From Brachynemurus nebulosus (taxonomy: Eukaryota > Arthropoda > Insecta > Neuroptera > Myrmeleontidae): a stretch of DNA of 64,000 nucleotides. Below the pieces are notes generated by a model, which was not told the origin of the DNA, searched no databases, and was given only the letters and a program-made list of their open reading frames with translations. Within the stretch, counting starts at the first letter, position 1; each line of letters begins with the position of its first letter. The stretch covers positions 5,554,001 to 5,618,000 of the forward strand of contig JAPWDM010000009.1 of NCBI GenBank assembly GCA_035578155.1. Reading direction: 5' to 3'. The translations under genes and the position numbers were made by a program. Below, piece by piece: positions 1 through 14,005 of this stretch.

Positions 1-2383
1 ATTCAGTGCTCCAGAACTGAATTATAGAAGCCGTAGGTTAACCTATTTTTTTCATTTTTGGCTAGATACGCATTTTCACTGTTTTTTTTTCCCTTAGCTT
101 TTCCCTGAAGATGACGCCTAACGCTTTGTCACCTTCGTTACCCGCAATTACATTGAAAGTTATTCGAACAGTAAACAATTTCTTAAATTCTTGAACTTTT
201 TCTGTTTCAAATACATATTTCATTCCGCTGTTGTTGTACAATATTGAAAATAATATTTTCTCAATATACCTAAATGAATGAACGATGCTCGGCGTTTTAT
301 AGCCGTTTCGTTCAATTTAAATTACGCAATAACCGGGATTAGCTTTGAGATGCAATTTTTTAAGAATTTTTTCCCATTTTTACCTTACCTTACCTCATAC
401 CCGGCCCGTGCCGGCACAGCCAACCTACCGCGCACCATTCCAATTTTATAATATTATAATAATTTATATTGGCTTGTTATTCATCCAGTAAGTGAGACTA
501 TACAGCAACTGGTAATTATACGAAATATAGTTATTTTTATAGATGTAGTGTGTACTCTATTCCACTCAAGTGATTTCAATCAATCTATTTATCTCGCTCA
601 CTCTTTACACTTTTACTGTTTATTTTTTTATTTATAGTTGCCATGGATTTTCAGTTAAATGATGTTATTAATTTTTTTTTTCTACTTCTTGGGATAGAAA
701 ATTATTTTTTATAGTCGAAAGCTTAAAAAATTCTTTTCAGATTCGATGTTTTCAATTTCAATTTTTCTTGATCAAAAAATAATTTTTTTTTAACTAAAAT
801 TATAGCTATTTTTAGCACTTACCTGACAGCCTAATTCCATAAAGACCATACTTGCTGGTATTAGAGTGCGTATTTCATCTTACTATTATCTTACTGTTGT
901 TTTTTAATTTGCTATTAAACAAAAAATTGAAGAAAAATGGCAAATTAGTTAAGAATGACTTGAAATCTTTCCTAAAGTATTTAAGAATCGGATTTTTATA
1001 TTCGGTTAGAGTAAGAAATCAATATGACGGACAATTTGTCATTAATAATATCTTTTTAGCAGTTTAGGTTATATGTATTTCTTTTATACAGGTCCATGAA
1101 GATAAATCCTCCTCTCCTCTTAAATATTACATTTATTATACTGACACTCAAAATTAAGTAAAGAAATTATATCTGATGTGCGGGGCCGGGTTCGCTTTGG
1201 AACCCGGACACCAAGGCTACAACCTCGGTTGCCCCCCCTGCCCTCTCGGCGACCCTGCTTTTGTCATAAAACGTAAAAATTTTTGAATCATTTTTTAAAA
1301 ATTCAATTTTATTATCATCGTTATTTTATTTATATGTATATGTATGTATTATGTATGTATATTTATTTCAGAACAGATGTACACGTTTTCAACAACAAAT
1401 TTTTGTTAGGAACCATTGTCCCCCTCTGTCTATCCCTATTATTTTAAAACTATCTTTCTAAAACGTTCGATCAGATTACTGATTTCTTTGTGTTTTTTTT
1501 TTTTAAACTAGTTATATATTTTTTCCTATACAGCTAAACCTTTTTTTATGCGGTTTTTAAAAAAATGGCAATTAAAATGCATAATATACAAGATACTTAA
1601 ACATTTACTATTATAACTTTTTTTAATAAAAATACGTTTAACGGCTTTTAAGCATTTAATTATTTAAACATAAGTTATTGCATCATTTAATTTTTTTTAC
1701 AGATGTATTTTTCAAAATTTTCATAATATTATAAAATTGAAATAAAATGTTTCTACATGCAAATTAATGCTTTATCTTGTTTATAGAAGCAATTTCTAAG
1801 GAAATTTCTACGTTTTGAGCGTTTTGAGTTATGTTTTTTCGATGAAACTCTTTTTATGCGGTCCCGATCCACTGCATAAAAAAAGTTTTTTTTTACAATC
1901 TGGATCGAACTATGCTTTTTATCTAGCTATTTATGATGATATTTTTGAATATTTTTTTTTTGTGCGGTTTTTTTTATGCAGTCCATATCCACCGTACAAA
2001 AGAACGATCTATTGTATACTGAAATTCACTAATTACGTTGAAGACAGTTAAGATCATTCAAACAATAAATGTAAACCATAATACCATATTGACTGTATTT
2101 ATTATTTCTTGGGAAAAATTAATAATATAAAAAATGTGTATTTTTTTAATATAACAATTTTATATATCCACCAACCTCCATCTTATTACGTAGTACCAGC
2201 GTAGCGCATCATAATTGGTTTTTGCTCGGGCAAAAAAATGAGCTACCATGTCTTGTAGATACCTTATTGTTGCACGAGGCAATATCTCAAAACATGAATC
2301 TTATTTTTATAGTATCTTTAACATCAACATATAATGTATTTCCCCTCTCTTATAAAATTAACATTTTTTTCTTTCGATTTCAG
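1..2383. other. Non-coding DNA, probably Nup88 intron 5' of the first visible exon
   Basis: No convincing exon was found. The missing N-terminal Nup88 exon was looked for here and not recognised. Two GC-richer islands stand out: 395-440 (CGGCCCGTGCCGG hairpin next to AGGTAAGGT-type repeats on the minus strand) and 1184-1256 (C-rich, with a hairpin around GGGTTC/GAACCC). Both look like decayed mobile-element ends. The rest is AT-rich with T runs. Confidence 0.6.
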
Positions 2384-2553
2384 ACAATATTGGGCACAAA
2401 ACCGATATCGTTCGATGTCGAACTGATCCGTGTAAATAGCGTGTCATCACTGATTGCCCTCGCCGGCCCAAATGGCGTGTGTGTCATCGAATTGGGGCCG
2501 CGTATCGACAATTATGCCGGATTTAGTTACTCCAAAGAGATCATTTATTGCAG
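2384..2553 (+). CDS. Nup88: Nup88 exon A (first exon seen)
   Basis: An acceptor with a pyrimidine tract (ctttcgatttcag) precedes base 2384. The exon starts in phase 0 and ends TGCAG before GTAAAC with two bases of an arginine codon left over. It encodes propeller sequence including SLIALAGPNGVCVIELGP, equivalent to the vertebrate stretch ending in MVLELP. The frame stays open upstream across the acceptor, but those residues are low-complexity intron translation. Confidence 0.9.
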
Positions 2554-5500
2554 GTAAACTGTATTATTATTTTTGTTACCCTCACGATAGAAGTGATTTA
2601 TTTTTCAAAAATTATCATAACACTTTCGCGAATCGCACATTTCGGAGATGATTATGTAAATTAGTGAACGAAAAATGCGCCATAAAAATCTTGTACCAGT
2701 AAAAAAGAAATTATTCTAACAAATTTTTTTTTTTTTTTTTTTGAAAAATATAATTTTTATTCTTTACAAGCGAAATAACAGAATACGAGCGAGCGAAAAA
2801 AAAAAAATTAAAAACAGTGGTAATTAAGTAAAAACAAGTAATACCACCTACAAACCAACTATAACATTAATATGACAAAAGTCCTAATTACAATTCAAAA
2901 GAAATCCTACCCCAAATGTGTTCACTTGCACACACATACACCAAACCAAAACCGTTTCATACTATTTTGTACGATAATTCGTCCGAAATGTCATCGATGT
3001 CGGGGAAATGTGAAGTAGATTATAGTTTGGAATCAATGGGAAAACATTTTACCTTACAAAAATATCCACTTTTATTTAGGTAATTAATTTTATGATATGT
3101 TTCAATCCGTATAAGATCATTATCAAACAAATGAAAATATACTAAATACCTCCTATGAAGAGACAGTAGTAATAAGTAGAAAAACTAGTAGATTTGAAAG
3201 TAGTGAAAGAAAAATTATCATTAAAATTGTAAATATCAGTGTAATCGTTCAAAAGTTGATCAGTGTTATTTACGTTTATGAATTTCTCTTACTTTTAATA
3301 TGAATAATTTTTTGTCCGTTTGTTTGATGTAAAACTGTAATATTTATTTCTGGAAAGTGTCCTGGATTTGTTAGATGTCTTCTATTTTATTATTTTTGGT
3401 CAAATTTGAAGAAAAGATATTTTTGACATCAAGTCATCTTTTTTTTATTTTTTTATTTTGGAAATAATTAATGACAAATGAAATGGTGTTTAACCACAGA
3501 CCAGTGAACATATTATATATTATATTATATAGACTAATTATAAAAGTATATAATTCAGGCAACCAAGTTACGACTAAGTTCCGACCTTAACGTAGTAACG
3601 TTTTCAATTAATTATTGTCAAAATATAATATTGATAATAAAATTTTACTTTTTTGAGAAGAAACTGTAAAATTTTGAAAGAAGAAAAGTGGTCCTGGCTC
3701 TATTTTCAAAATACGTACGTTTACAAATTATGTCCTGCAATAATTATAGTCGCATTTGCTCAAAAATTCACATTATAGATATTATTTCCTTAAATTTCAC
3801 CCGTTTCACCCTGTTACCTGCTTCAAGAAAAATGCCTAGAAACTGGCTTTACGCTTTGTCTAGTAGTGTAATATAATTTTCAGACCTTGTATCTCGAAAA
3901 CGATATTCTCCGGTAGTATTATTTTCGATTAGAGTAGCTAAAAGACTTTGATAGATTTGGTAACAATAATTAAAATATTTTACTTTGCAAAAAAAAAAAT
4001 TCACAGTATAAGTGGTATTTTCCAAGATGTTTCTGTGAACTAAAATGAATCTACTCTAAATATACGAATATAAATCGATAGATATGATTTTCAGAAAATG
4101 TAAATTATGACGGGTTGTGGTAAATGTACGTACATATATATGTATATTAAACACCGCAGCACTCGAGATGGCGCTCGCGGTACTTACGCGAGTGGTGTGG
4201 TGTGGTATGAGTGATCAGATGGTGGTTGCATTCTTTTAACGACTCCCAGAAAACACATTAAAACAATATTATAATCCCAATAATTGCTTTGTTAACATAA
4301 TCTCCTTGGGTGTTGTGCTCCATTCAGAGCCTCATCCCCTCTCCGTCGCCCTCCTCGACGATTTTCGTCGTCGTTGTCGTTGTTGTTGTTGTTGATTTGA
4401 ACTTCTTCCGCGCCGCACTCGAAAACATAAAACACCAAAAACAACCGAAACATACGATAAGCATGGCGTAAGAGTTTTTTGATCGTAAAATTGAAATAAA
4501 TAAAATGGTTAAGTATGGTAATTTTTCAAAATTTTCCGAACCACAGTGAATTTACGGAAATTAAAGCCTTCTGTATCCCTATTTAAAAAATTTGACCATT
4601 TGACAGAAAATGTGTGTAACCTGAAAAATTTAAATGCATTTTTTTCCCAAAAGTTTCTCAAATTGAAAAAACAAACAGAATAAAATACTAATTGCTCAAT
4701 TACGGTACTCTTTCTAAGAATTTCAAAAAAAATTTGAAAGTGAAATTTTTTTGACCATTTCATTTCAATAACATATTGAAAAATTGGTACCAAAAATCTG
4801 TTTTCCTTGCACGACTCATTATAAACATATTTTCCTATTTAACAGAATTATTTTCTCTTGTTATTACCTTTTTATGTATATATTATGTACATATTTTTTT
4901 TTACTTGGCTAACGAATATTTGCTTACCTATATTTCTGAAAAAGCTTTCCTATCAAATTTTTTGGACCCACGATTGAAAATTTACAGGGGAGAAGAATAA
5001 AGAAATAACATTTTGGAGCACAGTATTTCGTGAACGGGGCTTAAAAATAAAAACTGATAAGAGTTCGGAGATTTTTTCTCCAGAACCTTAAAAATAGATT
5101 GTAAAATTTCAAAATAATTAGAACATTTTTCAATATAAAACCAGTTTCCGAAGAAACACCTATTTTTTGACAACTTTTCCCGTCTTAAAATTTTGCATCA
5201 TCGTCTAACTATACTCATCAAAACAATTAAAGGGATTCGAAAAATTTTAATAAAATTGTTGTCCTTATCTCAGTTATAAATCGTCTGATAGCGATTTTGA
5301 AAAGACTGTTTGGAAGCCTAAAGTGTCTACTTTTTGATGCTGAAATTTTTTCTCACTCCAAAATTGTGCTTGAAGTGTAGAAAATATTTGAATCCTTGCA
5401 TCAAAAAATAAACATTTCAAGCTTTCAAATCGTCTTTTCCGAAATCGTTGTCGAACTTTCTCTAGAAAAGTGGCCCAGAATTTTTTTTTAAATTCTTCAA

Positions 5501-8500
5501 GTCCCTTTAATTTTTTTGTTGAGTACTTATATATTCTGTATAATAAAATCACCTTTCCGGAAGGAAGTATACGAATATATTTTGGAAACATTTACATTTA
5601 TTCAAATACTTTATAATATTTTCAAAACTAGTTTACAATTCCACCATTTCAAATACTACATTTTCCGTCGTACCTAATAACGTAAACGCCACCTACGGGA
5701 AAATTTCGTAAACGTCGCATAGGTTGTCGCGTAGCTGGTGCTGCTATTGAAAGAATTAAATAAAATAAAAAATGAATAATAAGTAATAACACATAGGCAG
5801 CCAGCTAGCTAGGTAGACTGTAGCAGGGGTGGATCCAGCGTTTAAATTAAGTGGGGGTCACATTTTTTTTTTTTTAAAAGCGTTTGCATTAGAAAAACGA
5901 CTGTCATCATTTTATCATTTTACTTGCAGTTTTAAGGCATTGAAAAATCTTACTAAACTCAATGACGTCCCTGTTTTCAAAAAATTCCCTGTTTTCTCAA
6001 ACCAAACCGTATTGAAGTGATTTGAAATAGGATAATTCGTTGAATTAGGGTATTATTTGGATGTGAACTTCTCATTTTTTTTTAAAAGCTTTTATTTAAC
6101 TTGCTATGTTAGTATGTTGGTTTAGATCAAATCTTGGAATTAAAATTTAGACATCTTCTAATTGAGCTAGAGGTTTCAAATTTTTCATACTTGTCTAACC
6201 TTAATGACAATACAATATTATCTAATTAGTTTTGCCCTAAATCGACCCAAACCAGAATTACTGATTTTTAGTACTATACAATTTTTTTGACATTTCGAAT
6301 TGTCAAATATTGTCCATTGATTTTATATTGCAATTTTCTGTTTCGATAGTTGTGTTTGATTAACCGATTAAAATATAGGTAAAAAAATTACTTCTTTTTT
6401 TTAAAATTAATTGTGATCAGACTAAAAAGTAGGAAATAAATTAAAGTAAGAAAAACGTTTTTTAAGAAAAAGCTTTTATTTAAAAATGGGCTAAAAAAAA
6501 TAAAATAACTTTTGAGTGAAGTTTGAAGCAATATGCAACATAATTTATAAAAGCTTGAGGCATTTAATTAAGTTTGGTAACTACTGAAAAGTAAAATAGC
6601 TACACTTATATCCAAAACATCCAAAACAGAAATAATTAATGATAACGCCTCAAGCTTTTATAAATTATGTTGCATATTGCTTCAAAGCTTTTTCTTAAAA
6701 AACATTTTTTTGCTTTAATTTTTTACTATCAGAATGACCCAATTCCCTTTATAAGTGTGCCTAATTTTTAAATTAAAAATCACATAGTGATTGAAAAATT
6801 GTTAAACTAGATCGGCTGGAACTTGAACCCAGGATCCTCTGATAACCGGTCAGGTGCTTTTACCACTAAGCTATCCGATCCTTGTTCAAAAGTCACTCCA
6901 ATTTGACAACGTATCAATTACATTTTCTTTTTTTTGCCCTAATTTTGATAAAAATGAAAATAACGATTTTAATTTCATCATTTTTACTTACAGTTTTTAA
7001 TGAATTTAAAATTTTTGTAAGTAAACTTGATGTCATCAGACCAATCACGATTAAAAAATTTGAATTAATCTTTATTCAGAGAGGCGATAATGTGATTATG
7101 ACCCCCATAACCACCTTCCGTGTATCCGCTCTTGGCCTGTAGGCTACTATAGTCGATGCGATGAGACAAAATTAACAAAATTTTCACAGCCTACTTCTCC
7201 GCAACTTCCAAGCACCACCTCTTCAAAGTACACAATTCTACTGATTTCCATACTAATATATAATAAGATTATCAAATATATAGAGGTATTATTATAGGTA
7301 GATACAAATCCTCAAAATAATTTTATTGCTTTTTTATGCAAATATGCCAAATCTTAGTTACATAGTTACTACACTGGTGGAGTCGGAGAGAGTTTTTGAC
7401 TATAGCTACAACAAATAACATACATACATACGTATATGTACGTACACCGGCACACACCGACGTTAAACATTTTATTGTAATCTGGCAAGCAACCCTTTGA
7501 GTCCCGCTGTTCGTATATGCGAATGTTACGACTTACAATTCCGTATCCTGTCACGACGACGGCCCCGGTATAATATGGGAGAAAAAAAATGATGATAATT
7601 TACCGCTAATGTAATTTATCTAACAATTAGAAGATGTATAGAGAGAGACAGTAACATAGTCGGGGGTTCCCCTTCGTAGATTAAATTTTAATATTTTCTT
7701 TTGTTTGAATTGGTAAGAGTTTGTGTTTAATTTTTGAAACTGAAATCACTGATCAGATGAAAACGCCACAAACAAAACGTGTTTCTTCTAAAGTGACACT
7801 TGTTTGATTCTTGCTAAATTCGTGGCCGGGGAAATTTTTTTTTTTATGTTGGCTTATTTTGATGTTTTTTTTTTATTAAATTATCCAAAAAAGAAAAATC
7901 ACTATTATAAATCGTAATATGATAATATTGGGTGCAGAGGAGTTGGTATTTTTCTAGACGTCATTATGATGGAAAAATTTGTGAGACACTAATGTCTAGT
8001 TGTGAATTATTAGAAAATTTAATAGATTGAACCGTTTGGAAAATGGTTTCCAAAATTGATTTTGGGAAATTTTTACTAATCCGATTGTTTACAAACGTTT
8101 ACAAAACACTTTGATGATAAGTTCCGTGAGGAGAAATAAAGCTTTATTAAAATAATTTGTTTTCAACCTGTCTATAAAGAATTGAAGTTTTAAATAATTA
8201 ACACTAGAAAGATTTACTTTGTGAAAATCCATATTATAATAAATATGAAAATAATTTTGCGTTGTCAGTTTTCCACTATATTTAATTGTTTAAATTACGA
8301 ACCGGTTTTCGAGCGTTTTAGCTCATCTTCAGGTATCAAACAAGTATCATTCTTCAGGTACGTTATCTTGTTTGATACCTGAAGATGAGCGAATCGTTCG
8401 AAAACCGGTTCGTAATTTAAACAATTAAATTCGGTGGAAAGTTGAAATTGAAGTTTTGTTGAAATCGACGGAAGTTTCTGTTTAAGTTCTGACTGATTAG

Positions 8501-11500
8501 TTCGTTTGATGGAAATTCGGCTTTTCATTTCCACAGTATCGATTTTAGCGAATTTCCGTAAGAAAAATTCCTTTATTACATTGAGACCAGGACTGTATAA
8601 AAATTTGTTTTCGGTTTTTTTGGTGGACCCACATTTATAGTTTTCAAAAAAAAAAAATTTATGTACTAGTACCTATTTGAATTATTTTCTGTGATGATAA
8701 ATATTGTAAGTTGATGATTTCCTCGATTACAAGATGATGTGAGTGGAGTCCGTATTAAATGAAAATCTGTAAAACAGACACAAAGTTCTAGAAAGTAAGT
8801 TTTAGGAAATTTGCTAGATGTTACAACAGCAATTTCTCTTTATTTGAATAAAAGTTTCCATGACTATGAGCTCTGATAATACTTTCTACATTATCACTTG
8901 CAACCAAAATTTACGCACTATTTGAGATATTTTCATTAATTAAACCGTAAATTACGAACCTTGAATAAATAGCTGAAATAAAACTGAACCGAATGCAGAA
9001 AAGATATGATTATATTAAAAAATAATTTCCCGACGTGTGAAGATGAGAAAACTTTATTAAACGAAATTTTTCTTGTTAACTAATATAAAAATCGTAAAAT
9101 CGTAAAGATTGTGCGTAGGTAAGTAAGTACCTACACATCACACATACACACACATTATATCCTAACCCAAACCCCTCCCCTAACCCCCACTCCCTCACCC
9201 CCACCCCACCCCTCACATAAAAAGTCCTTCACGCACACCTGAATATTAGAATGCCATCCAACATGTTGTTTACTTATCTTCCCGCACCCCCCCCGCCCCG
9301 GTAACCCGCACGATGTTATACACGACGGTCGCTCGCTCACTTACTCGGGTGAAAAGATTAAAGGTGTAAAAATTGGTGTGAGGGGCGGGGGGAGGGGAGG
9401 CCCGATCACAAGTGTAGTAGTGTATGTGGTGTCGTAAAAACACACCGAACAAAACCGGCCTAATGAAAAATTTGACAGGCAATAGGCTCGGTTGGGTGAG
9501 TGGATGAACATAACATTGTTCAAGTCGTTACTCTTCTCGCATCCATCCTCGTCGCCATCTATCGCTGTACCTGTAAACGTGGGGTGGATGGTTATGCAAG
9601 TATTAAAATACCAACTAAATTCCACCTTGGGCTTTAACGCCAATGTTATTTATAAGTAAACGGTCAGTGAGATTTTCAATGAAATGATATAGAATGGATA
9701 CTGAGTTTTTCGTGATATTTTGATAAAAAATAAAGAGATCTTTCAAAACTTCGAATTCTTCCAAATGTGAATGCATAAAATTAACCTTCCAGAGTATATT
9801 CTATTTCTGAAAGTTTTACTGAACTTTTTTGATAATTTCTCTTTTAATTTCTTGAGACGTTTTCCCATACTGAAAAACGAGAATGGAAACTTTTTTTTTA
9901 ATGTTTTTCATCGTAAGCTCTTCAAATAAAGTTAAAATATTCCTTTTGGCACTTTTCATTTTTAAGTCCCTATCAAAATATTTCTTCAAAAAACACGCCT
10001 CCTTACTTGATTTCGTACAACTTTTAAAGTACACGATCCTAATTTAATTTTGCCTGACGGGCCAAATAAAAGCTTATGGCGGGATGCATGTGGTCCGGTC
10101 GCTGCTAGTTTCCGACTCTTGGAATAAAATACTATCTGTCCGGCCTTCAAAATTTAAAAAAAAAATGCAATTCGGGTGAGTCAGTGTGGTTTTTTTTGTA
10201 GATGGCCTAGAATCACGGTAACTTTACTACTTTACTATTTTTTTACGAACTACTCACAATTAGTGGGTGTCTAGTACGCACTTGGTAATTTCAAATAAAA
10301 AAGTAATTTTTTCTACTCCTGTTGAAGAACACACTCATTACATATCCGTTAATTGTTGATAAAGTTAGGCATTATTCAAAGGTGTGGAGGAGTTTTCATT
10401 ACTCACTACTTTTTTGACGAATAAAATCACCGTATTCAATGGGCTAGCTTTTGTTTTGTGTATAATATACGTATCAATTTTTAATTTTAAATATGTTGCG
10501 TAGTAACATCTAAGTAAACAAAGTAGCTTGTATGTTGTTTTCATCGTTTGTACATATATAAACATTTAATGAAATTAGAGATAGATTTAAAAATTGTATT
10601 TTTTTTGATTTAAAAATATTCAATTTTATTTAAATCAAAAAAAAGTCGTAGAAAAAATATCGTCTTCTACTCGCTTGCAATGGCTATTACTCACTCAGAT
10701 GCATTACGACACTCGCCTCGCAAGCTCGGCTCGTGTCGCAATTTCATCTTCGTGAGTAATAGCTATCATTGCCAGCTTGTTGAATAATATACTATTTTTC
10801 GCAAAATTATAAACACATACGCATTTTTCAAGTACGAAAATCGATTTCATTTTTTTAATATTTCTGCTAATATTACAAATTAGAGATGTCGATTTTAAAT
10901 CGATTAATCGAAGCTTAAAAAATCGATTCTTTTTTCGATTTTTTTCATTTGAATCGATTCATGAATCGATTATTAAAAGTAAGAGATCGATAACCAATTT
11001 TTTCCAAAAATAACTTCATTTTAATAGTAATTCTACAAAGAAACATGTGTTAAAATGAAACACCAAAAACTTTATACTCGTCACTTTTTACTCGTTATAT
11101 CAACGAACCCCTCCTATGGCTCTATATAAGTCAGTCTATTAATACAAAAGGAAGGAGAGACCACCTATCTGTGCAAATGACGATCCCGTTCCCATAAAAG
11201 CGACTTATTTAGAAAACATTTTTTTGTCAATTTGTTTGAAATTTTTGAATAAACTTGGTTCAATTCGTGGTATTCGTCCTACATATTCAGTTGCCTTATT
11301 TTTTATAATTATAATTGAAAAGTTAACTCATTCATCGCCTTTGCAAATAAAATGTAAGGCGTTTTTACACGATGTTACCGATATTACCTATGTACTATCA
11401 AGTAAGTCCCTTAGACAAAAATTATCAGCTAATTTTATTAAACTTTTCAAAATTTCGATTTTTTTAATCGATTTTTTTGATTTCGATTTAAATCGATCCA

Positions 11501-13940
11501 AAAATCGATCTTTTTTTTGGAAAATCGACATCTCTATTACAAATGCGTGATCAGTTAAATAGATACGTCATATATTTTTTTAATAGTTAAAGTTTGGTTA
11601 TCATACTCCATTCTACTACCATATCTTGTTAGCTCGTTGGTAATTTTACCTATATTATAGGCAGCCACAAGTTTTTATTGAGAATTTTTTACGAGTAAAA
11701 ACTTCAGATTGAAGTTCATTAGATTTACCAAGCATTATTTTTTATTTAAAAAATATGTTGATGAAAAAATTTTTTCGTAATATATTTTCCAAACGTTTTC
11801 TACGGACGGACAACACACAATTTACCAACCAACCAAGCAAGCAAGTAAAAAAAAAAAAAATAATTTTCTTACAAATGTATGGTTATGTATGTATGTATGT
11901 ACGTATAATATTTTTGTGAAAACATTTTAGATGAAGTATATTTTTTCATTTTTCTTCACACTCTTGGTTGGTTTTTCTCAAGAAAATAAAAATTTTAAAA
12001 TATTTTAACATTCAATTTTTCTTTCGGAACAAATAAAAAAAAATTAAATTACGAATTTTTTATTTTGTTCAATTTATTCTGTGTGTGTGTGTTCTTTTAA
12101 AATTGACACCCAGTATCAAATTAGACAACACGTATCAGTACATAAAAATAGTGAAAAACCAATTTCGTCGTCTATCGTATATGAATGACAATATAGAAAA
12201 TCTTTAAGATAATTATTATGAACTAAGTACCTAATTGTTGGCAATGGTTCAAATATATGTATAAAGTAACAAGTTCATCTGCGCTTCTATCAAATTACAC
12301 CGGATAAAGGGATGTGTATGGATCTAATCCTAATTAAACGCCAATCTATAGTCAAAGCACAGGCGACAAGAATCGGTTGAGACGTCTACCGTTCTCAGTG
12401 CGCCCACGCCTCCTACCCCCCCCCCCCCAAACCACCATGTATATGCGACTCATTTAAGATGTAATGATTATTTTATTATATTGAGAAATTTTTAGAAGCG
12501 TTAAAAAAAATTGTGCACCTATTGAATAGTATTTTACAAACAAATATATAAGTTCGGTAAGTTGCTTTTACTGATCGAGAAAATGTTGCGAAAACGAGAC
12601 CCGCAGGGTCAAGTTTTTGCAATTTTCGAAATCAGTAAAGGCACTTAGCGCATCGTGTATTGTATAATATTTTTTGCACGATCGATTTAAAATAATTAAA
12701 GAATAAAAATTATTAAATAAAAAATAAAATTCTGATAATAGAGGTGAAATTTATATTTCTATGTTATGACATAGAATGCCATGAATAAATATTATAAATA
12801 TTTATAGCAACTAATACGAATCTTTGTAGTGACAATTGATAACTATATTTGTAAATAAAAAATTAAGTGTCAGTATTTCATTGACGTGAATATTTCTTTT
12901 TTTTTGAATTTTCTATTAAAAAAATTGAGGAAAATAGTTAAACTATAATATTAGTGAGAATAATGAAATTGATGAAGCATTTTATTTTTGGCGGCAAATT
13001 TATTCTCGTAAAATGAAAGGAAGATGATGAAAACCACAGAAAATTTTAATGATTAAACGATCATTTGAAATGTCAATAGAATATGAAGACTAATGCCAAC
13101 AACAATAATAATAATGTGCAAACTAATGAAAATTTTCATATTAATCGATTTATTTCCCTAATTGTACTTTTAATTTCAATATAAATAAATAAATACAATC
13201 ATTTTTGAGCTAATTTCACTTACCACACTCCTATTCACTTACCACGCATCTATTTCACTTACCGCACATTTTTTGGTTTCCATGGATATTGGATATAAAC
13301 AAATGTTCGGGAAATTTAACTTACCAGCATTGTCAACAGCATCGGTAAATGCATGAAAATACACGATCGTGCAAGAATATTGTTGTCACGATCTGAAATG
13401 AAATTTTTTTCCCAAATATCGCTTTGTGGTGTGGGGTATCTTTAGAAAGGCATATCTAATTTTTAAACCCTAAATTCAAGAAATTAAAAAAATTTACAGC
13501 TAGCAAGTAGCACTAGCTTAGAATAATTTCCTATATTTTATCCGGAAAATTACTACAGAATCCTGACTTTATACGGACAGTATTCTATTAAGGACAAAAA
13601 TATCGATTTTTAGATACCTAATTATAAAGATGTTAAAAAAGAAGTTGAACTGGTGGTAAAGTTGCGCAACCCCACTCCTAAATTGTTTATTCACCAATCT
13701 TTATGTCAACCCTGGGTTTTATGAAAACCCTGTTGAAAAATCTTGTAGGTATCCATGAAATAAAACTCTACCAAAAAGTATTGAAAGCAACATTTTGCAT
13801 CGTTCATACATATACCTGAAAACATTTATTTATCAGTCACGTTAGCTAGCGTTTAAGCAAAGCTCAATACAAAGCTCACTCACACCAATACCATCATCCA
13901 TTTAAAAACGTATGAAAGAGGTACAAATATAGGTAAGTGC

Positions 13941-14005
<65 letters not shown>

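Noticed and set aside
640..700. CCATGG start with a short frame, considered as the missing Nup88 exon
   Set aside because: It runs into poly-T and a stop, and has no similarity to the Nup88 N terminus.
820..865. Minus-strand ATG followed by a perfect CAG|GTAAGT donor
   Set aside because: It gives only nine residues and no downstream exon on that strand could be joined to it.
1184..1256. GC-rich stretch considered as an rRNA or non-LTR fragment
   Set aside because: It is too short and matches no rRNA segment I can recognise; kept only as a possible element remnant.
2222..2383. Open frame running into Nup88 exon A from an upstream methionine
   Set aside because: The added residues are low complexity, a good acceptor precedes 2384, and they do not resemble any Nup88 N terminus.
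9155..9643. Overlapping minus-strand open frames in a C-rich stretch
   Set aside because: Several frames are open because of base composition. The translations are repetitive or unlike any domain.
11224..11550. 108-codon frame
   Set aside because: It lies almost wholly inside the hAT MITE, is AT-driven, and has no transposase motif.
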